Positions 37,916 through 48,172 of a stretch of DNA of 64,000 bases are shown here, piece by piece. Numbering within the stretch: the stretch's first letter is position 1; each line of letters starts with the position of its first letter. The position numbers and the translations under genes are program-made. The notes below the pieces were generated by a model that worked only from the letters and a program-made list of their open reading frames with translations, ran no database searches and was not told the DNA's origin. Source of the stretch: Nitrospirota bacterium (lineage in GTDB: Bacteria > Nitrospinota_A > UBA7883 > JACRGQ01); assembly GCA_024275955.1 (NCBI GenBank), contig JAJRYD010000044.1, positions 1 to 64,000 of the forward strand, written 5' to 3'.

Positions 37916-38401
37916 CTACTTAGGCTCAAAGGTAAACTCTACGTTGAACGCTTCATCCTTATCTGTCTTGAAGGGTATCACAACCGTCGCGGCATCATCC
38001 GAGACCATCGCGCTTATTTTATGATTCTCTCCAGAGACAACGGTAGGAATTCCCGCTTCGTAATTCATTCCATTCTCCGAAAGTCTTTTTCTGGAGTCGC
38101 CGGTAATCATGTTTGTCATCTCACCGACAGCATCCATAACATCGTCATCTATATCTGATTTTTCTTCATAAAGCATCCTAGAGACAATCGTGCAGGCGGC
38201 TTCTTTGGAAAACGATAGAACAACCAAACCGTTATTCTCTCCAGTTAGCGATATTGCGCCGGTAACATCGCCAAACAGGGATGAATTAGACTTTAATGAC
38301 GGTTTTCCGATGACAGGGTTAGTTTGACACATAGTGCCGAGAACATTCTTGGTACCCTCGATAAAAGCGTTAACGACTGCGGCATTTATAGGTTTTGACA
38401 T
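37916..38401 (-). CDS. cheX: CheX-type CheY-P phosphatase
   Basis: A 161-aa CheX/CheC-like protein that dephosphorylates CheY-P to reset flagellar signalling. The catalytic helix reads DAVGEMTNMITG, with Glu94 and Asn97 three residues apart, as in CheX. A single such motif and short length favour CheX over the two-motif CheC. A strong GGAGGGGA precedes the ATG. It is monocistronic, convergent with dnaE and about 14 kb from cheA. Confidence 0.87.
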   Translation of the reverse strand: MSKPINAAVVNAFIEGTKNVLGTMCQTNPVIGKPSLKSNSSLFGDVTGAISLTGENNGLVVLSFSKEAACTIVSRMLYEEKSDIDDDVMDAVGEMTNMITGDSRKRLSENGMNYEAGIPTVVSGENHKISAMVSDDAATVVIPFKTDKDEAFNVEFTFEPK

Positions 38402-38859
38402 TCCCCTCCCCCAATTCCATCAATAGTTATGGCATGATGATACCATTTAAAACTAAGGTTGTTAACCCCACCTTTTCCTTATTTGAATGACTGGTACAAA
38501 AAATAATGCAAACTACTTACTAAAAACACTAAAAAACTCCTCCAGCCTTATATCTAAAATGCTTCCATGCCCCCTATCCTACGGAATAAAACCGCACTAC
38601 GAGGAGACAAATAATTATATATTGTAACTAAATAGCAAGAATACTATCCTTGAAATTTGATTTTTATACCGAAAAAGGCCTGACTCGCCCCATAGGAGCC
38701 TGCCCCCGGGGCTGATACTTTTCAACTTTGCTTCCATTTTTACAAGCTAGCCATTCAAAAATGGAGAAAGAAGTTATATCCAAAAAGCGTTAACCAATCG
38801 ACGCAGATTGCCGGAGCCTACCGGCTAACCTGCCTCGTAGATGCTGTTTTTCACTCGCT
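38402..38859. other. gene-free interval between putA and cheX
   Basis: About 460 bp without a convincing gene. It is AT-rich apart from two short GC-rich islands: one around 38681-38715, containing CCTGCCCCCGGGGCTGA, and one around 38806-38825 with CCGG-AGCCTA-CCGG, a short hairpin. The proximal part must hold the cheX promoter. I see no riboswitch, tRNA or repeat array. Confidence 0.4.
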
Positions 38860-41838
38860 TTATATATCCTCTACCTCCGGGGCATAACCGCTACGCATTG
38901 AATTTTCGGAAATGGTACGCGAATCGGCAAAATGAAGCAAATATCCAGGCCCTCCAGCCTTGATGCCGGTGCCGCTCATCCCAAAACCTCCAAACGGCTG
39001 TCTGTATACAAAAGCTCCGGTTATATTCCTGTTAAAATACAGGTTCCCCACCCGAAATTTACGCTTTGCCATCTCAAGATGTTTTGGACTACGGGAAAAA
39101 ATACCGCCGGTAAGAGCAAACTCCGTCGACACAGCGGCATCCAGAGCCTCCTCAAAAGTTTCGACCTGCATAAGTGCTACTATCGGCCCAAAAAACTCTT
39201 TTTGCATCAACGGATGCTCAGCATCGCTAACTTCAAACAGCGCTGGAGGTGCGAAGTAGCCGTTATCAAAATCTTTTTGTAGCTCTTTTACGAAAAGCAG
39301 GTTTGCCCCTTTTCCGGGATTGTTTATAACTTCCATCAATCTTTTATATGCCGCTTCACTTACAACCGGCCCAAGACGGCATTCCGGCTTACTGGCTGAA
39401 GATATTATTATGCTTTTACATGCTTCTACTAAGCGGTTTGCAAAATTCCTGTATGTCTGCTCTCCTACTATTATAACTCTGGAGCAAGCGGAACACTTTT
39501 GGCCGGCATATCCAAACGCACTTTTTATAACCCCTAGAACCGCCTCGTCGATATCGGCATCATCGTCGACTATAATCGCGTTCTTGCCGCCCATCTCGCA
39601 GATAACCCGTTTAACTTGGGGCTGACCTTCTAAAACCTTTGCCGCTTTTTCTATAATGGAAAGGCCAACCTCCTTACTGCCGGTAAATGCTACCTGCACC
39701 ACAGAAGGATGCTTTACAAGATAATCACCAACAGATTCACCGGCACCGGGAATGAACTGAACGACGCTGGACGGAAACCCCGCCCTGATAAAAAGCTGAT
39801 AAACTCTATAAGCAACCGCTGGCGATCTTCCCGAAGGCTTTAGTATTACAGGATTACCGGCAACCAGCGCGGCTGTTGCCATACCGCAAAGAATTGCGGC
39901 GGGAAAATTCCACGGTGTTATTATAACCGTAGGCCCCCTCCCCTCGTAGAAAAGGCTGTTATCTTCTCCGGGAGTATTGCCCATTTTTCGCGGTAGAAGC
40001 TCCACTCGCGCGCGCGCCGCGTAGTAGCGGCAGAAGTCTATCGCCTCGGCAACATCAGCATCGGCTTCTCTTATAGGTTTTCCAACTTCTAAGGTTTCAA
40101 GCGCGGCGATATCTGCCCTGTTTTCTTCCAGAAGGCCGGCAAGCTTTTCAAGCATCGCGCTTCGTTCCTCCACTCTCTTTTCCAGCCATTTTGGATAGGC
40201 GCGCATCGCCGTGACGACGGCGCTCTCCGCTTCAGATTCACTTGGAATGACAGCTCTGGAAACAAGCTGATGGCTTTCACTTGGGCAGAAAATTTCGGTG
40301 GTATCGCCGTCAAAACGTTCTCTACCGTCAACTACTACCGGCACGTTAACAGGAAGCAACCTGCCGGTATCACTAATGGCGGATAGATATTTATTCCTAT
40401 TTTTTTTATTTGTAAAATCGGCAAAGGGAGCGTTTCTAAAACCGTTTTTGGTTTCAATACCTTTCTTCTCTTCCAAAAAGTGAGGCTTGGCAAGAAGCTT
40501 GGCTTCGTCGGCTCCTTCGTGATAGCTCATCCTTAAAAAACCGGAATTGGACATATTTTCAAGCAACCGTCTAACAAGATAACCGATACCGGGTAAAAGC
40601 TCTCCTATAGGCGCGTACAGTCTTAGCCTGCTTGCCAGCTCTTTAAACGCCATCCTCTCCGGCTCCGCCATTCCATAGAGCATCTGTATTTCATACGCGT
40701 TCTTTGAAACCCCTATATCATCGGCAGTCGCGATGGCATTTAGCAATGAACGGTGGTTATGGCTTCCAAATGCCGGACGAAGGTAATCTACATTGTCTAA
40801 AAGTTTTCGAGTAAGCAGTTCGTAATTGGCATCGGTATTCTCCTTTCTCGTATAAACCGGACACGGCAAGCCGTTGCTCAGCGCGTTTACAACCTCAAAA
40901 TCCCAGTAAGCTCCTTTCACAAGCCGAACTGTTATAGCTGTTCCCCTCAACTTTGCGAGCAACAGTAGCCTTTCAAAATCTTTTTCCGATTCTTTAAGGT
41001 AAGCCTGAATAACTATTCCAAGATGCGGACAGCTTTTAAGCTCTGGCGTGAAAAGAATTTCTTCAAACAGGTTATAGGTTATTTCATGGTACTCCCATTG
41101 TTCCATGTCGAAGTTCACGAAAACATTTTTCTCTTTTGCCAAGATAAGGATGGGAAGCACCATCTCTTTAAGGCGGGAAACGGCGCCAGCAGGGTCGAGA
41201 CTATTAAGCTGTGGGTCCATCGCCGAAATCTTGATAGAAACATTCGCAACCGGAATCGGCCCCGCACAATCGCTAGACAGCGATTCATCGGTGGGCCATT
41301 GCTTAACCTCATCGGATACCACACTAATTAGGTCTATGTATCGCTTCTGGTACGTTTTGGATTCGCTGTTACTGAGCGTAGCCTCGCCAAGTATATCAGC
41401 CGTAAAGCCTATCCCCCCGTCATAGAGTTTTCGCATTTTTGGCAATGCTTTCTCTGCGCTACTGCCGATGATAAACCGCTGAGCAAGAGTTTTAGCCCCT
41501 TTTTTAATCACTAAGCTACTCACTCCTGATGTCAACCAATTTGACGCCGCTTTAGTTGCTATCGAAATCACACCCGGAAGCTCTCTGCCGTCTTTTAGAA
41601 GATACTCGTTTAAATGTTCTGTTATCTGCCTAGAAGTTTCAAGAGACGGCAAAACATCTACAAAGCGGAGTAGGTCAACCTTGAAAGCTGAATCTTTCAT
41701 CGCCCAGCCGAGAACCTGCCCCTCCCAGAAAGATTTATCAAAAATGGTAGGTATACCGCCTTTGATTAGTCTATCCAATTTTTCTTTTAGTTTCAGAATG
41801 TCCGATTCGAGTTTCTTATTATTATCTATCAAAGGCAT
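38860..41838 (-). CDS. putA: bifunctional proline dehydrogenase / L-glutamate gamma-semialdehyde dehydrogenase
   Basis: Oxidises proline to glutamate in two steps. The 992-aa protein has the FAD-dependent proline dehydrogenase barrel in its first half (ISIKISAMDPQLNSLDPAGA, IVIQAYLKESEKDFERLL, VRLVKGAYWDFE, FGSHNHRSL, EIQMLYGMAEPER, RRLLENMSNSGFLR). The aldehyde dehydrogenase half (from about 510) has TPWNFPAAILCGM, FTGSKEVG, CEMGGKNAIIVDDDADIDEA and the nucleophile Cys in YAGQKCSACSR. It lacks a ribbon-helix-helix repressor domain, so it is catalytic only. It lies 36 bp downstream of agrE in what looks like a dedicated arginine-to-glutamate operon. Confidence 0.96.
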   Translation of the reverse strand: MPLIDNNKKLESDILKLKEKLDRLIKGGIPTIFDKSFWEGQVLGWAMKDSAFKVDLLRFVDVLPSLETSRQITEHLNEYLLKDGRELPGVISIATKAASNWLTSGVSSLVIKKGAKTLAQRFIIGSSAEKALPKMRKLYDGGIGFTADILGEATLSNSESKTYQKRYIDLISVVSDEVKQWPTDESLSSDCAGPIPVANVSIKISAMDPQLNSLDPAGAVSRLKEMVLPILILAKEKNVFVNFDMEQWEYHEITYNLFEEILFTPELKSCPHLGIVIQAYLKESEKDFERLLLLAKLRGTAITVRLVKGAYWDFEVVNALSNGLPCPVYTRKENTDANYELLTRKLLDNVDYLRPAFGSHNHRSLLNAIATADDIGVSKNAYEIQMLYGMAEPERMAFKELASRLRLYAPIGELLPGIGYLVRRLLENMSNSGFLRMSYHEGADEAKLLAKPHFLEEKKGIETKNGFRNAPFADFTNKKNRNKYLSAISDTGRLLPVNVPVVVDGRERFDGDTTEIFCPSESHQLVSRAVIPSESEAESAVVTAMRAYPKWLEKRVEERSAMLEKLAGLLEENRADIAALETLEVGKPIREADADVAEAIDFCRYYAARARVELLPRKMGNTPGEDNSLFYEGRGPTVIITPWNFPAAILCGMATAALVAGNPVILKPSGRSPAVAYRVYQLFIRAGFPSSVVQFIPGAGESVGDYLVKHPSVVQVAFTGSKEVGLSIIEKAAKVLEGQPQVKRVICEMGGKNAIIVDDDADIDEAVLGVIKSAFGYAGQKCSACSRVIIVGEQTYRNFANRLVEACKSIIISSASKPECRLGPVVSEAAYKRLMEVINNPGKGANLLFVKELQKDFDNGYFAPPALFEVSDAEHPLMQKEFFGPIVALMQVETFEEALDAAVSTEFALTGGIFSRSPKHLEMAKRKFRVGNLYFNRNITGAFVYRQPFGGFGMSGTGIKAGGPGYLLHFADSRTISENSMRSGYAPEVEDI

Positions 41839-41874
41839 AATATTATCTCCGCCTCTTTTTAAAAACTACTTCTC

Positions 41875-43944
41875 TCATATCCCTTGTAGCCTTCTTACCA
41901 ATAGCGAAAGGAACAGCCCGACATCTGTAACTACCCCAACCGATTCAAGGCTCCCCCTATCGGCAAGTTTAGTCACTACCGATGGATTAATATCGACGCA
42001 AACCAGCTTTACCCCCGCCGGAGTCATGTTCCCCGTAGCTATAGAGTGGAGCATGCTAGAAAGCATAAGTATCATATCTGCCCCTTCTATCATCGCCGCG
42101 TATTCTTCCTGAGCCTTTATAATATCCATTTTTGTTTCGGGCAATGGTCCATCGTCACGGATACTGCCGGCAAGGCTAAACGGAACGGCATTTCTGATAA
42201 GCTCGTAAAAAAGCCCTGATTTTAACTTACCGCTTTCAACAGTGCCTTTAATGGAACCAGCTTTGCGTATACGGTTGATAACTTCAAGGTGGTTTCGATG
42301 ACCGCCTTCGACAGGATTGCCTGTTTTTAAATCTACTCCAAGACTTGTTCCGAGCATCGCATTTTCTATATCATGGACAGCTATAGCATTGCCGCCGAGA
42401 AGAGCGTTGAGATAACCATTGCGTGCCATCCATGCGAGATGCACCCCGCCGCCTGTATGAATTACAACCGGCCCGGCAACGACAACAAAGTGCCCGCCAT
42501 TCTCTTTTATACGTTTCATCTCCCAAGCTATACTTTCGACAGCAAGCTCTACACGCCGTTCGCTGGAACTGCTCGAAGCCATAAATCCAAACTGATCACG
42601 GTACATATGCTCACTTTTCAGATTAAAACTTCTTATCCCGTCACTGCCCACAACAACCTTCTCGCCTTCTTTAAGGTTCCTTAAGAGTTTACACCTAGCG
42701 GAAATACCAGAAATAACAACTACCCCATCCATTCTTTGCTTCTCTACATCCAGCCATTCGCCTTTAATCCGTACTTGGGTAGGATAGATGGTAGTGCCGT
42801 AAAACCTTTCAGGAGCAACACCTCTTTTAACAACAGTTGCAACGACAGCATCTTTACTTTCTTTTTCTGGAAGCCTCGCTCCATGCTTGATGATTTTCTG
42901 AATGAGATAATCCAGCTTCTCCTGATTGGGTGCTGTAACCTCTATTTCTGCGCGCGAATACTCTGTACGCTTTTGACCGAGGTGCATACCTTTAACAAGA
43001 AACGCCCCTCCCCCCCTGGCAATGTCATCGCAAATTCTGCTCATCAGCTCGGAGTCAATCAGCTGACCTTCTACAAGAACTTTCCTTCCAGCCACGGGCG
43101 AAACAGCACCGCTTACAGAAGGCTTCACCTCATCCAGAAGAAGCGTTAAACATTTCGCGCTTCCACCGCCTTTTATAAATTCCGAAAGCTCTGTTTGGAC
43201 AACCTTGAACCCAATTGAAGTAAGCTCTCCGCAAAGAGTGGCTGTGCATCGGTTCATAATAATCGTATGGCCGATAACTATAGAATTAGCAGAGAAAGAA
43301 ACAGCATTCTCGCTATCTATTAAGATTCTTTTTTCTTCGGGTACGAGACTTTCTATCATTCTGTTGGAATCAATATCAAAGGCATCAGGATAGTAGAGGA
43401 GATACCTGTCGGGCAGTGGTAGAAAACATGTATCGAGATGATAGAAACGTGGATCGACAAGTCTTAGGCTTACGACCTTTATATTAAAAATCATCGCCAA
43501 AAGCGGATGAGATTCAAGCGAGCTTCTTTGTCCGTAAGCGGCCCAAAGCCATCGCCCTTCCCTATCGAGCAGAGCGTCTACGCCCCCTTCAAACGGGAGA
43601 TCGGGCGGAATAAAATGCAGTTTAAAACCTTTATCCTCGAACCATTGTTTAAAATGTTTTTCTTCTGGCTGACGTTCACGGTAGGCAAAATGAGAAATTA
43701 CCACATCGTTGCCGATTAACAGACCGGCATTGGCAGTGAACACCATATCGGGAAGGCCTCTTTGAGGCTCGACCAATTCGACCTTGGATATTGAGCCGAC
43801 TATCCGGCGTAGCGCCTCCCATTGCTCCCTAGCCGACGTCGATGCAGTCCGTCCGACGTTTCCTTTCATCCATGGATTTATTACATAATTGACACCGAAA
43901 TAATCAGGCCGGCACATTAAAAACCTAACATCAGGATTTGCCAT
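41875..43944 (-). CDS. AgrE/ArgZ-like arginine dihydrolase fused to a LOR/SDH (ornithine cyclodeaminase-type) domain
   Basis: A 689-aa fusion. Residues 1-280 are a guanidine-modifying-enzyme fold with Asn72 in FTANAGL, His169 in RFYHLDTC and nucleophile Cys265 in GGGSAKCLTL, matching within one residue the catalytic set known from cyanobacterial ArgZ (Asn71, His168, Cys264). These residues hydrolyse arginine to ornithine, CO2 and ammonia. The C-terminal 400 residues are a LOR/SDH domain (RAEIEVTAPNQEKLDYLIQ ... VVVAGPVVIHTGGGVHLAWM). In Anabaena AgrE this domain converts ornithine to proline. I chose the ATG at 43944 behind GGAGGG over 43986. With putA directly downstream, the pair would convert arginine to glutamate. 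The LOR/SDH activity here is inferred. Confidence 0.85.
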   Translation of the reverse strand: MANPDVRFLMCRPDYFGVNYVINPWMKGNVGRTASTSAREQWEALRRIVGSISKVELVEPQRGLPDMVFTANAGLLIGNDVVISHFAYRERQPEEKHFKQWFEDKGFKLHFIPPDLPFEGGVDALLDREGRWLWAAYGQRSSLESHPLLAMIFNIKVVSLRLVDPRFYHLDTCFLPLPDRYLLYYPDAFDIDSNRMIESLVPEEKRILIDSENAVSFSANSIVIGHTIIMNRCTATLCGELTSIGFKVVQTELSEFIKGGGSAKCLTLLLDEVKPSVSGAVSPVAGRKVLVEGQLIDSELMSRICDDIARGGGAFLVKGMHLGQKRTEYSRAEIEVTAPNQEKLDYLIQKIIKHGARLPEKESKDAVVATVVKRGVAPERFYGTTIYPTQVRIKGEWLDVEKQRMDGVVVISGISARCKLLRNLKEGEKVVVGSDGIRSFNLKSEHMYRDQFGFMASSSSSERRVELAVESIAWEMKRIKENGGHFVVVAGPVVIHTGGGVHLAWMARNGYLNALLGGNAIAVHDIENAMLGTSLGVDLKTGNPVEGGHRNHLEVINRIRKAGSIKGTVESGKLKSGLFYELIRNAVPFSLAGSIRDDGPLPETKMDIIKAQEEYAAMIEGADMILMLSSMLHSIATGNMTPAGVKLVCVDINPSVVTKLADRGSLESVGVVTDVGLFLSLLVRRLQGI

Positions 43945-44108
43945 AAAACCCTCCAGAATAAAAGTAGATGCTACAAGCGATTCCATTCACCATGTTAGCG
44001 GGAACGGTTCGTAATCAATCGCTATCCTGTCTGCCTATATTTTACAGAATTACCTTTTTTGTACCTAGTTAAATAGAGTTTTTATCAAAAAGCTAAAAAC
44101 AGACCAGC

Positions 44109-44131
44109 AACAGCTTATTTATAAAGCTGTT
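44109..44131 (-). terminator. hairpin downstream of the membrane-protein gene (possible terminator)
   Basis: AACAGCTT (44109-44116) and AAGCTGTT (44124-44131) form an 8-bp stem with a 7-nt loop. On the minus strand it lies 20 bp after the stop of the membrane-protein gene. The T run (TTTTT) starts nine bases further on, so it is not a canonical terminator. Confidence 0.4.
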
Positions 44132-44150
44132 ACCTGCTACTAATCTAGGT

Positions 44151-45977
44151 TTAACGGCTACTTGAATTCTGCTTTTTACGAACATATTTTAAGATAAATC
44201 CGGCAAAGAGATAGCCAAAGAGCGCGAGGTAAGCGGCAAGCATCATCGACGCTAAAACATTGGCCACCTTTTGTCTGACAGGAATCTTAAATGGAAAGTT
44301 TTTATAAGAGACAAAAGCTCTAGCCTCCTCCATCTGGTCTGCCCGAAAATGGTCCCCCGGGCTACAGCTGTTTTCTTTCGGGTAAACGTAGCAAGCTGGG
44401 TTTTTAATATTAAGCAGGCCATCTGCTTCGGCCAAAACTGGCCCCGGCTTGAGTGATTTTGGGCGAAAATCCTCAAGGCTGTATCCAAAAATAGGTTCAT
44501 AGCAAAGAAGGTAAGAGTAGCCACTGGCTAGAAAATTGTTTCGCCCCAAGACCCCGGCAGGTTTACCTTGAGCGTTAAAAACTTGGTATATCTCTTTAAC
44601 GCGCGGTTTAAACCGAGCCTTTTTTGACTCTTGGTATCCTTTTATAATCGGATTGGGATCGTAATATTGCTTATAGTAGAACTTTCTTTCCAAAGAAATA
44701 TTAAACACAACTATGATTATTATTCCCAAAGAAATAATTGTCATATTGTGTCTTTTGAGGAATGGTATTTTCTCCAGCATAAGTGCCGAAAGCAGGATAA
44801 CAATTGGAATATAAAGTGAAAACCAACGTATAAGAGTTGAACTGGTTTTAATAATTGGAATGGTTTTTAAAAAAGAGTTCCATGATGGTGAATAGAAGTT
44901 AAGAATTATCGGCAGTGAAAGAAGAGAGAGGAGTGATAGAACTGTTAAACTTTTATTTAAATTAAACTGCCCCAAGCCGCTTCTAATGGAATTAAAACGA
45001 AGAAACCAAAAACAGCCGAGCAGTATGATAAGTAGCGGAATGAACGTGACCCCGAATTCGAATTCATGTCTTCCAACTAAAAAGTTAGAGTTTGCTATTA
45101 TTGCGTTTGCGCTAATCTCGTCTGGTATCCAGAAAACAGTTCTTATTAGCAATCCCAGCAGGTCTACCATGTTAGGAATGCCCGGAAGGTGGTAGAACTC
45201 CCTTGGAAAATTCTTTAAGAAACTGAGCGCTCCTATGATAGAGGGAGAAGCCAGAATGATAGAAAAAAAGGATGCTAAAAAAAATTTAACCGCAAAAGTG
45301 TTAAAGCTGGCTTTCCCCCAGAAAACAAGAATGTAAATAAGCCCGATGCCAAAGACTGATAGCATTATGGGCGGAAGAAACTGCGACATGCCCGAATAAT
45401 AAATGTAGGCAATTATAAAACCTGCCAAAGCAGAATCTTTTAAAATCCCCCAGCCTGTCTTATCCGAACCTAGAATTAATAATGCTATGAATGGAAGTAG
45501 CATAAATCCATGATAATTAATATGCCCCACAATAAAAGCATGAGAGTAGAAGGTGTTAAAGAGGAAAAGAGTTCCTCCAAGAACAGCTGTTCCCCTTGAA
45601 ACATAAAAAACCTTTCTAAGGAGAAGATAAAAACCTGAAAAGCCCAAACCTGCAAAAAGAGTTAAGGTTATTTTGGTAGAGGCTATCGGCCCAAAAAAGA
45701 ATAGCAAAAACTGAGCTAGTGAAAAGTGCTCGGTTTGTGGGGTGAAAAACTTCGGTAGACCTCCGCAAAACGATGGAGTGAACCATGGAATGCTAAAAAA
45801 GCCGTTCACTCTATGCCAATAATAGCCGTCAAAGATATCTGGAAAGCTGTAAGAGAAGTCGTGTCCCATTAAATGAAAACGGTTCGGATAAAACCTATAG
45901 TAAATATAAGCATGAACAACAAGGAGGATAGTACAAACTATAAAAACGTCTCTCTTTGATATTACTTTTTCAGGCAT
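44151..45977 (-). CDS. polytopic membrane protein, possible GT-C/YfhO-like
   Basis: A 608-aa protein with about eleven to thirteen transmembrane helices. A conserved-looking first loop (NRFHLMGHDFSYSFPDIFDG) follows the first helix and contains acidic residues where GT-C glycosyltransferases often keep a catalytic Asp. Helices spread to about residue 440, then a periplasmic-type domain of about 120 residues precedes a final helix and basic tail. I do not recognise a named family. The organisation resembles YfhO-like and other lipid-linked-sugar membrane proteins. It is downstream of agrE on the same strand but separated by over 160 bp. Confidence 0.6.
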   Translation of the reverse strand: MPEKVISKRDVFIVCTILLVVHAYIYYRFYPNRFHLMGHDFSYSFPDIFDGYYWHRVNGFFSIPWFTPSFCGGLPKFFTPQTEHFSLAQFLLFFFGPIASTKITLTLFAGLGFSGFYLLLRKVFYVSRGTAVLGGTLFLFNTFYSHAFIVGHINYHGFMLLPFIALLILGSDKTGWGILKDSALAGFIIAYIYYSGMSQFLPPIMLSVFGIGLIYILVFWGKASFNTFAVKFFLASFFSIILASPSIIGALSFLKNFPREFYHLPGIPNMVDLLGLLIRTVFWIPDEISANAIIANSNFLVGRHEFEFGVTFIPLLIILLGCFWFLRFNSIRSGLGQFNLNKSLTVLSLLSLLSLPIILNFYSPSWNSFLKTIPIIKTSSTLIRWFSLYIPIVILLSALMLEKIPFLKRHNMTIISLGIIIIVVFNISLERKFYYKQYYDPNPIIKGYQESKKARFKPRVKEIYQVFNAQGKPAGVLGRNNFLASGYSYLLCYEPIFGYSLEDFRPKSLKPGPVLAEADGLLNIKNPACYVYPKENSCSPGDHFRADQMEEARAFVSYKNFPFKIPVRQKVANVLASMMLAAYLALFGYLFAGFILKYVRKKQNSSSR

Positions 45978-46252
45978 CTCGTAAAAGGATACACTCTCTA
46001 AAAAGAATCAACAATGAAATCTGCCTCCATGTGCAATCTGCTTCACGTTGAGGTGTCGGTTACTTAAAATGCGGTTTGCGTGTTTCCCCAGCCTTAGAGG
46101 GCAACATAGAGCTAATCTATTGATTTTATTCATAAAATAAAGATGTATCGAACCATTTTTCTGCATCCTTAACTAATTTTATTCCAGTTAGTTTGAAGAA
46201 TCTGGAGTCGCTCACGCCTTAAAATATAGATTTCCAACGGCTGTATTCATAG

Positions 46253-46591
46253 AAGGCTTCAGTTCTACCAATTTTCAAGCAGGCTAAGAAAGATAGAATT
46301 GGCGATGGTTATCTGTTTATTAATCCTAAAACTGGAAAGCATTTTACTTTGTGCGGGCTGAGCAGTGCGTGGAGAAAAGCTTGCGATTTAGCAGGGGTTG
46401 GAAACTACACACTTCAAGAGGCAACAAGAAAAACTGTTACCAATGATGCCCTTGAACGAGGTATCGACATGAGGGATATTGCAACCGCTATGGGGAATAG
46501 CCCAGACGTGATTCTTAAACATTATGGACAGATTTCTGCGAATAGAAACTTACGTGTTTTCGCTGAAGTGATAAGGCTACCCAAGAAATGA
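46253..46591 (+). pseudogene. tyrosine recombinase (integrase) C-terminal remnant
   Basis: The frame opens right after a TAG at 46250-46252 and runs to the stop at 46589-46591. It encodes the last 112 residues of a phage-type integrase: GDGYLFINPKTGKHFTL, SSAWRKACDLAGV, then TLQEATRKTVTND where the H-x-x-R box belongs, and the nucleophile Tyr in DVILKHYGQIS. The N-terminal half and the first catalytic Arg are missing, and the H-x-x-R His is replaced, so it is inactive. It ends 69 bp from the 3' end of tRNA-Ser on the opposite strand, the usual place for an integrase of an element inserted at a tRNA gene. Confidence 0.78.
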
Positions 46592-46660
46592 ACCGTACAC
46601 GGTTCGTACACGGTTGCCCAGAATTTAACTTGTTGGATAACAAAAGCATTTCCGTAAAAA

Positions 46661-46746
<86 letters not shown>

Positions 46747-46890
46747 AAAGCGCATAGCAGAGTCTAACCTAATACTGCTTTAGCTCAAGCAATTTTATTT
46801 AAAAATAAAGGCCGCCGTTTGCATCTGTGCAAAAACCAAAACTGAGCTACACGTGAATTCCTATTAAAAAAAAAGAAACCCCTCTTTGTT

Positions 46891-48159
46891 CTACCCAAGT
46901 TTCGTCAAATTATTCATGTAGTGCCGCAAAGCTTCAGGAAGCTCTACCGTGCCATCTTCATTCTGAAAATTCTCAAGCAACGCGACGACAGTTCGCCCTA
47001 CCGCAAGACCTGAGCCATTGAGTGTATGGACAAGCTCCGGCTTGCTTTTTTTATCGCGCTTAAACCTTATAGCCATCCGGCGTGCCTGAAAATCGACAAA
47101 GTTAGAGCAGGATGAAATTTCTACATAGCGGTTCTGCGAAGGAAGCCATACCTCTATGTCATAAGTTTTTGAAGCGGAGAAGCCTAGATCGCCTGAACAT
47201 AGCTGGACAACCCTGTATGGAAGCTCAAGCTTTTGCAGTATCGATTCGGCATCAGCTGTTAGTGATTCCAGCTCTTGCGCGGAGTCTTCAGGCTTACTTA
47301 GCTTAACCAACTCTACTTTGTTAAATTGATGCTGGCGTATCAAGCCTGTGGCAATCTTGCCGTAAGAGCCTGCCTCGCTTCTAAAGCATGGAGTAAAAGC
47401 ACAGAATTTTTTTGTGAGATATCCTACAGGAACTATTTCGTTACTATATATATTTGTAATCGGCACTTCGGCTGTAGGGATAAGATAATACTCGCCTCCA
47501 TCAACCTTAAATAAATCTTGCTCGAACTTCGGCAACTGCCCTGTACCTGTCATAGATTCAGCATTAACGATAAAAGGAGGCAATATCTCTTCATATCCAT
47601 TTGCGGAATGAATGTTAAGCATAAAGCCTATAAGGGCCCTTTCTAGTTTTGCCCCAGCTCCACGGTAAAGAACAAAGCGGGAACCACTAATTTTTGCGGC
47701 TCTTTTAAAATCAAGGATGCCAAGCGACTCGCCTATATCAAGGTGTGACTTTGGTTCGAAGTTGAACTTGCGAGGCTCGCCCCATTTGCGAACTTCGATA
47801 TTATCTTCTTCGCTTTTGCCTTCAGGTACCGACTCATCGGGAATATTCGGGATTTCAAGAAGCAAAGAACGTAGTCTGCTTTCGGCCTCACGGCTCTCCG
47901 ATTCGTCCTCTTTGATGCTCTCGGAGAGTTTTTTCATTTCTGCTTTAGGCTCGGAAATATTCTTTCCTTCCTTTGCCATAAGCCCGATTTTGGCCGAAGC
48001 CTCGTTCATTTTTCGTCTATTTTCTTCAAGCTCCCGCTGAATGGCAAGGCGCTTATCATCAAGGTCTAAAATTAAATCAAGATTTAAATCGATCTTACGG
48101 ATAGCAAGCTTCGATGCCACCAGCTCTTTATCTGCTTTTAAAAGTTTTATATCAATCAC
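46891..48159 (-). CDS. serS: seryl-tRNA synthetase
   Basis: Charges tRNA-Ser with serine. The 422-aa class II enzyme has an N-terminal coiled-coil arm (residues about 30-105) and a catalytic domain with motif 2 ([12 protein letters not shown] ... [14 protein letters not shown]) and motif 3 ([21 protein letters not shown]). It starts 13 bp downstream of the TPR lipoprotein gene, and tRNA-Ser(UGA) follows 144 bp beyond its end on the same strand, an apt pairing that may be chance. Confidence 0.98.
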   Translation of the reverse strand: MIDIKLLKADKELVASKLAIRKIDLNLDLILDLDDKRLAIQRELEENRRKMNEASAKIGLMAKEGKNISEPKAEMKKLSESIKEDESESREAESRLRSLLLEIPNIPDESVPEGKSEEDNIEVRKWGEPRKFNFEPKSHLDIGESLGILDFKRAAKISGSRFVLYRGAGAKLERALIGFMLNIHSANGYEEILPPFIVNAESMTGTGQLPKFEQDLFKVDGGEYYLIPTAEVPITNIYSNEIVPVGYLTKKFCAFTPCFRSEAGSYGKIATGLIRQHQFNKVELVKLSKPEDSAQELESLTADAESILQKLELPYRVVQLCSGDLGFSASKTYDIEVWLPSQNRYVEISSCSNFVDFQARRMAIRFKRDKKSKPELVHTLNGSGLAVGRTVVALLENFQNEDGTVELPEALRHYMNNLTKLG

Positions 48160-48172
48160 GAAGTTTTACCTA

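Noticed and set aside
38402-38859. Possible riboswitch or small RNA in the putA-cheX gap
   Set aside because: GC islands and a short hairpin occur, but no known aptamer core or terminator pair could be matched.
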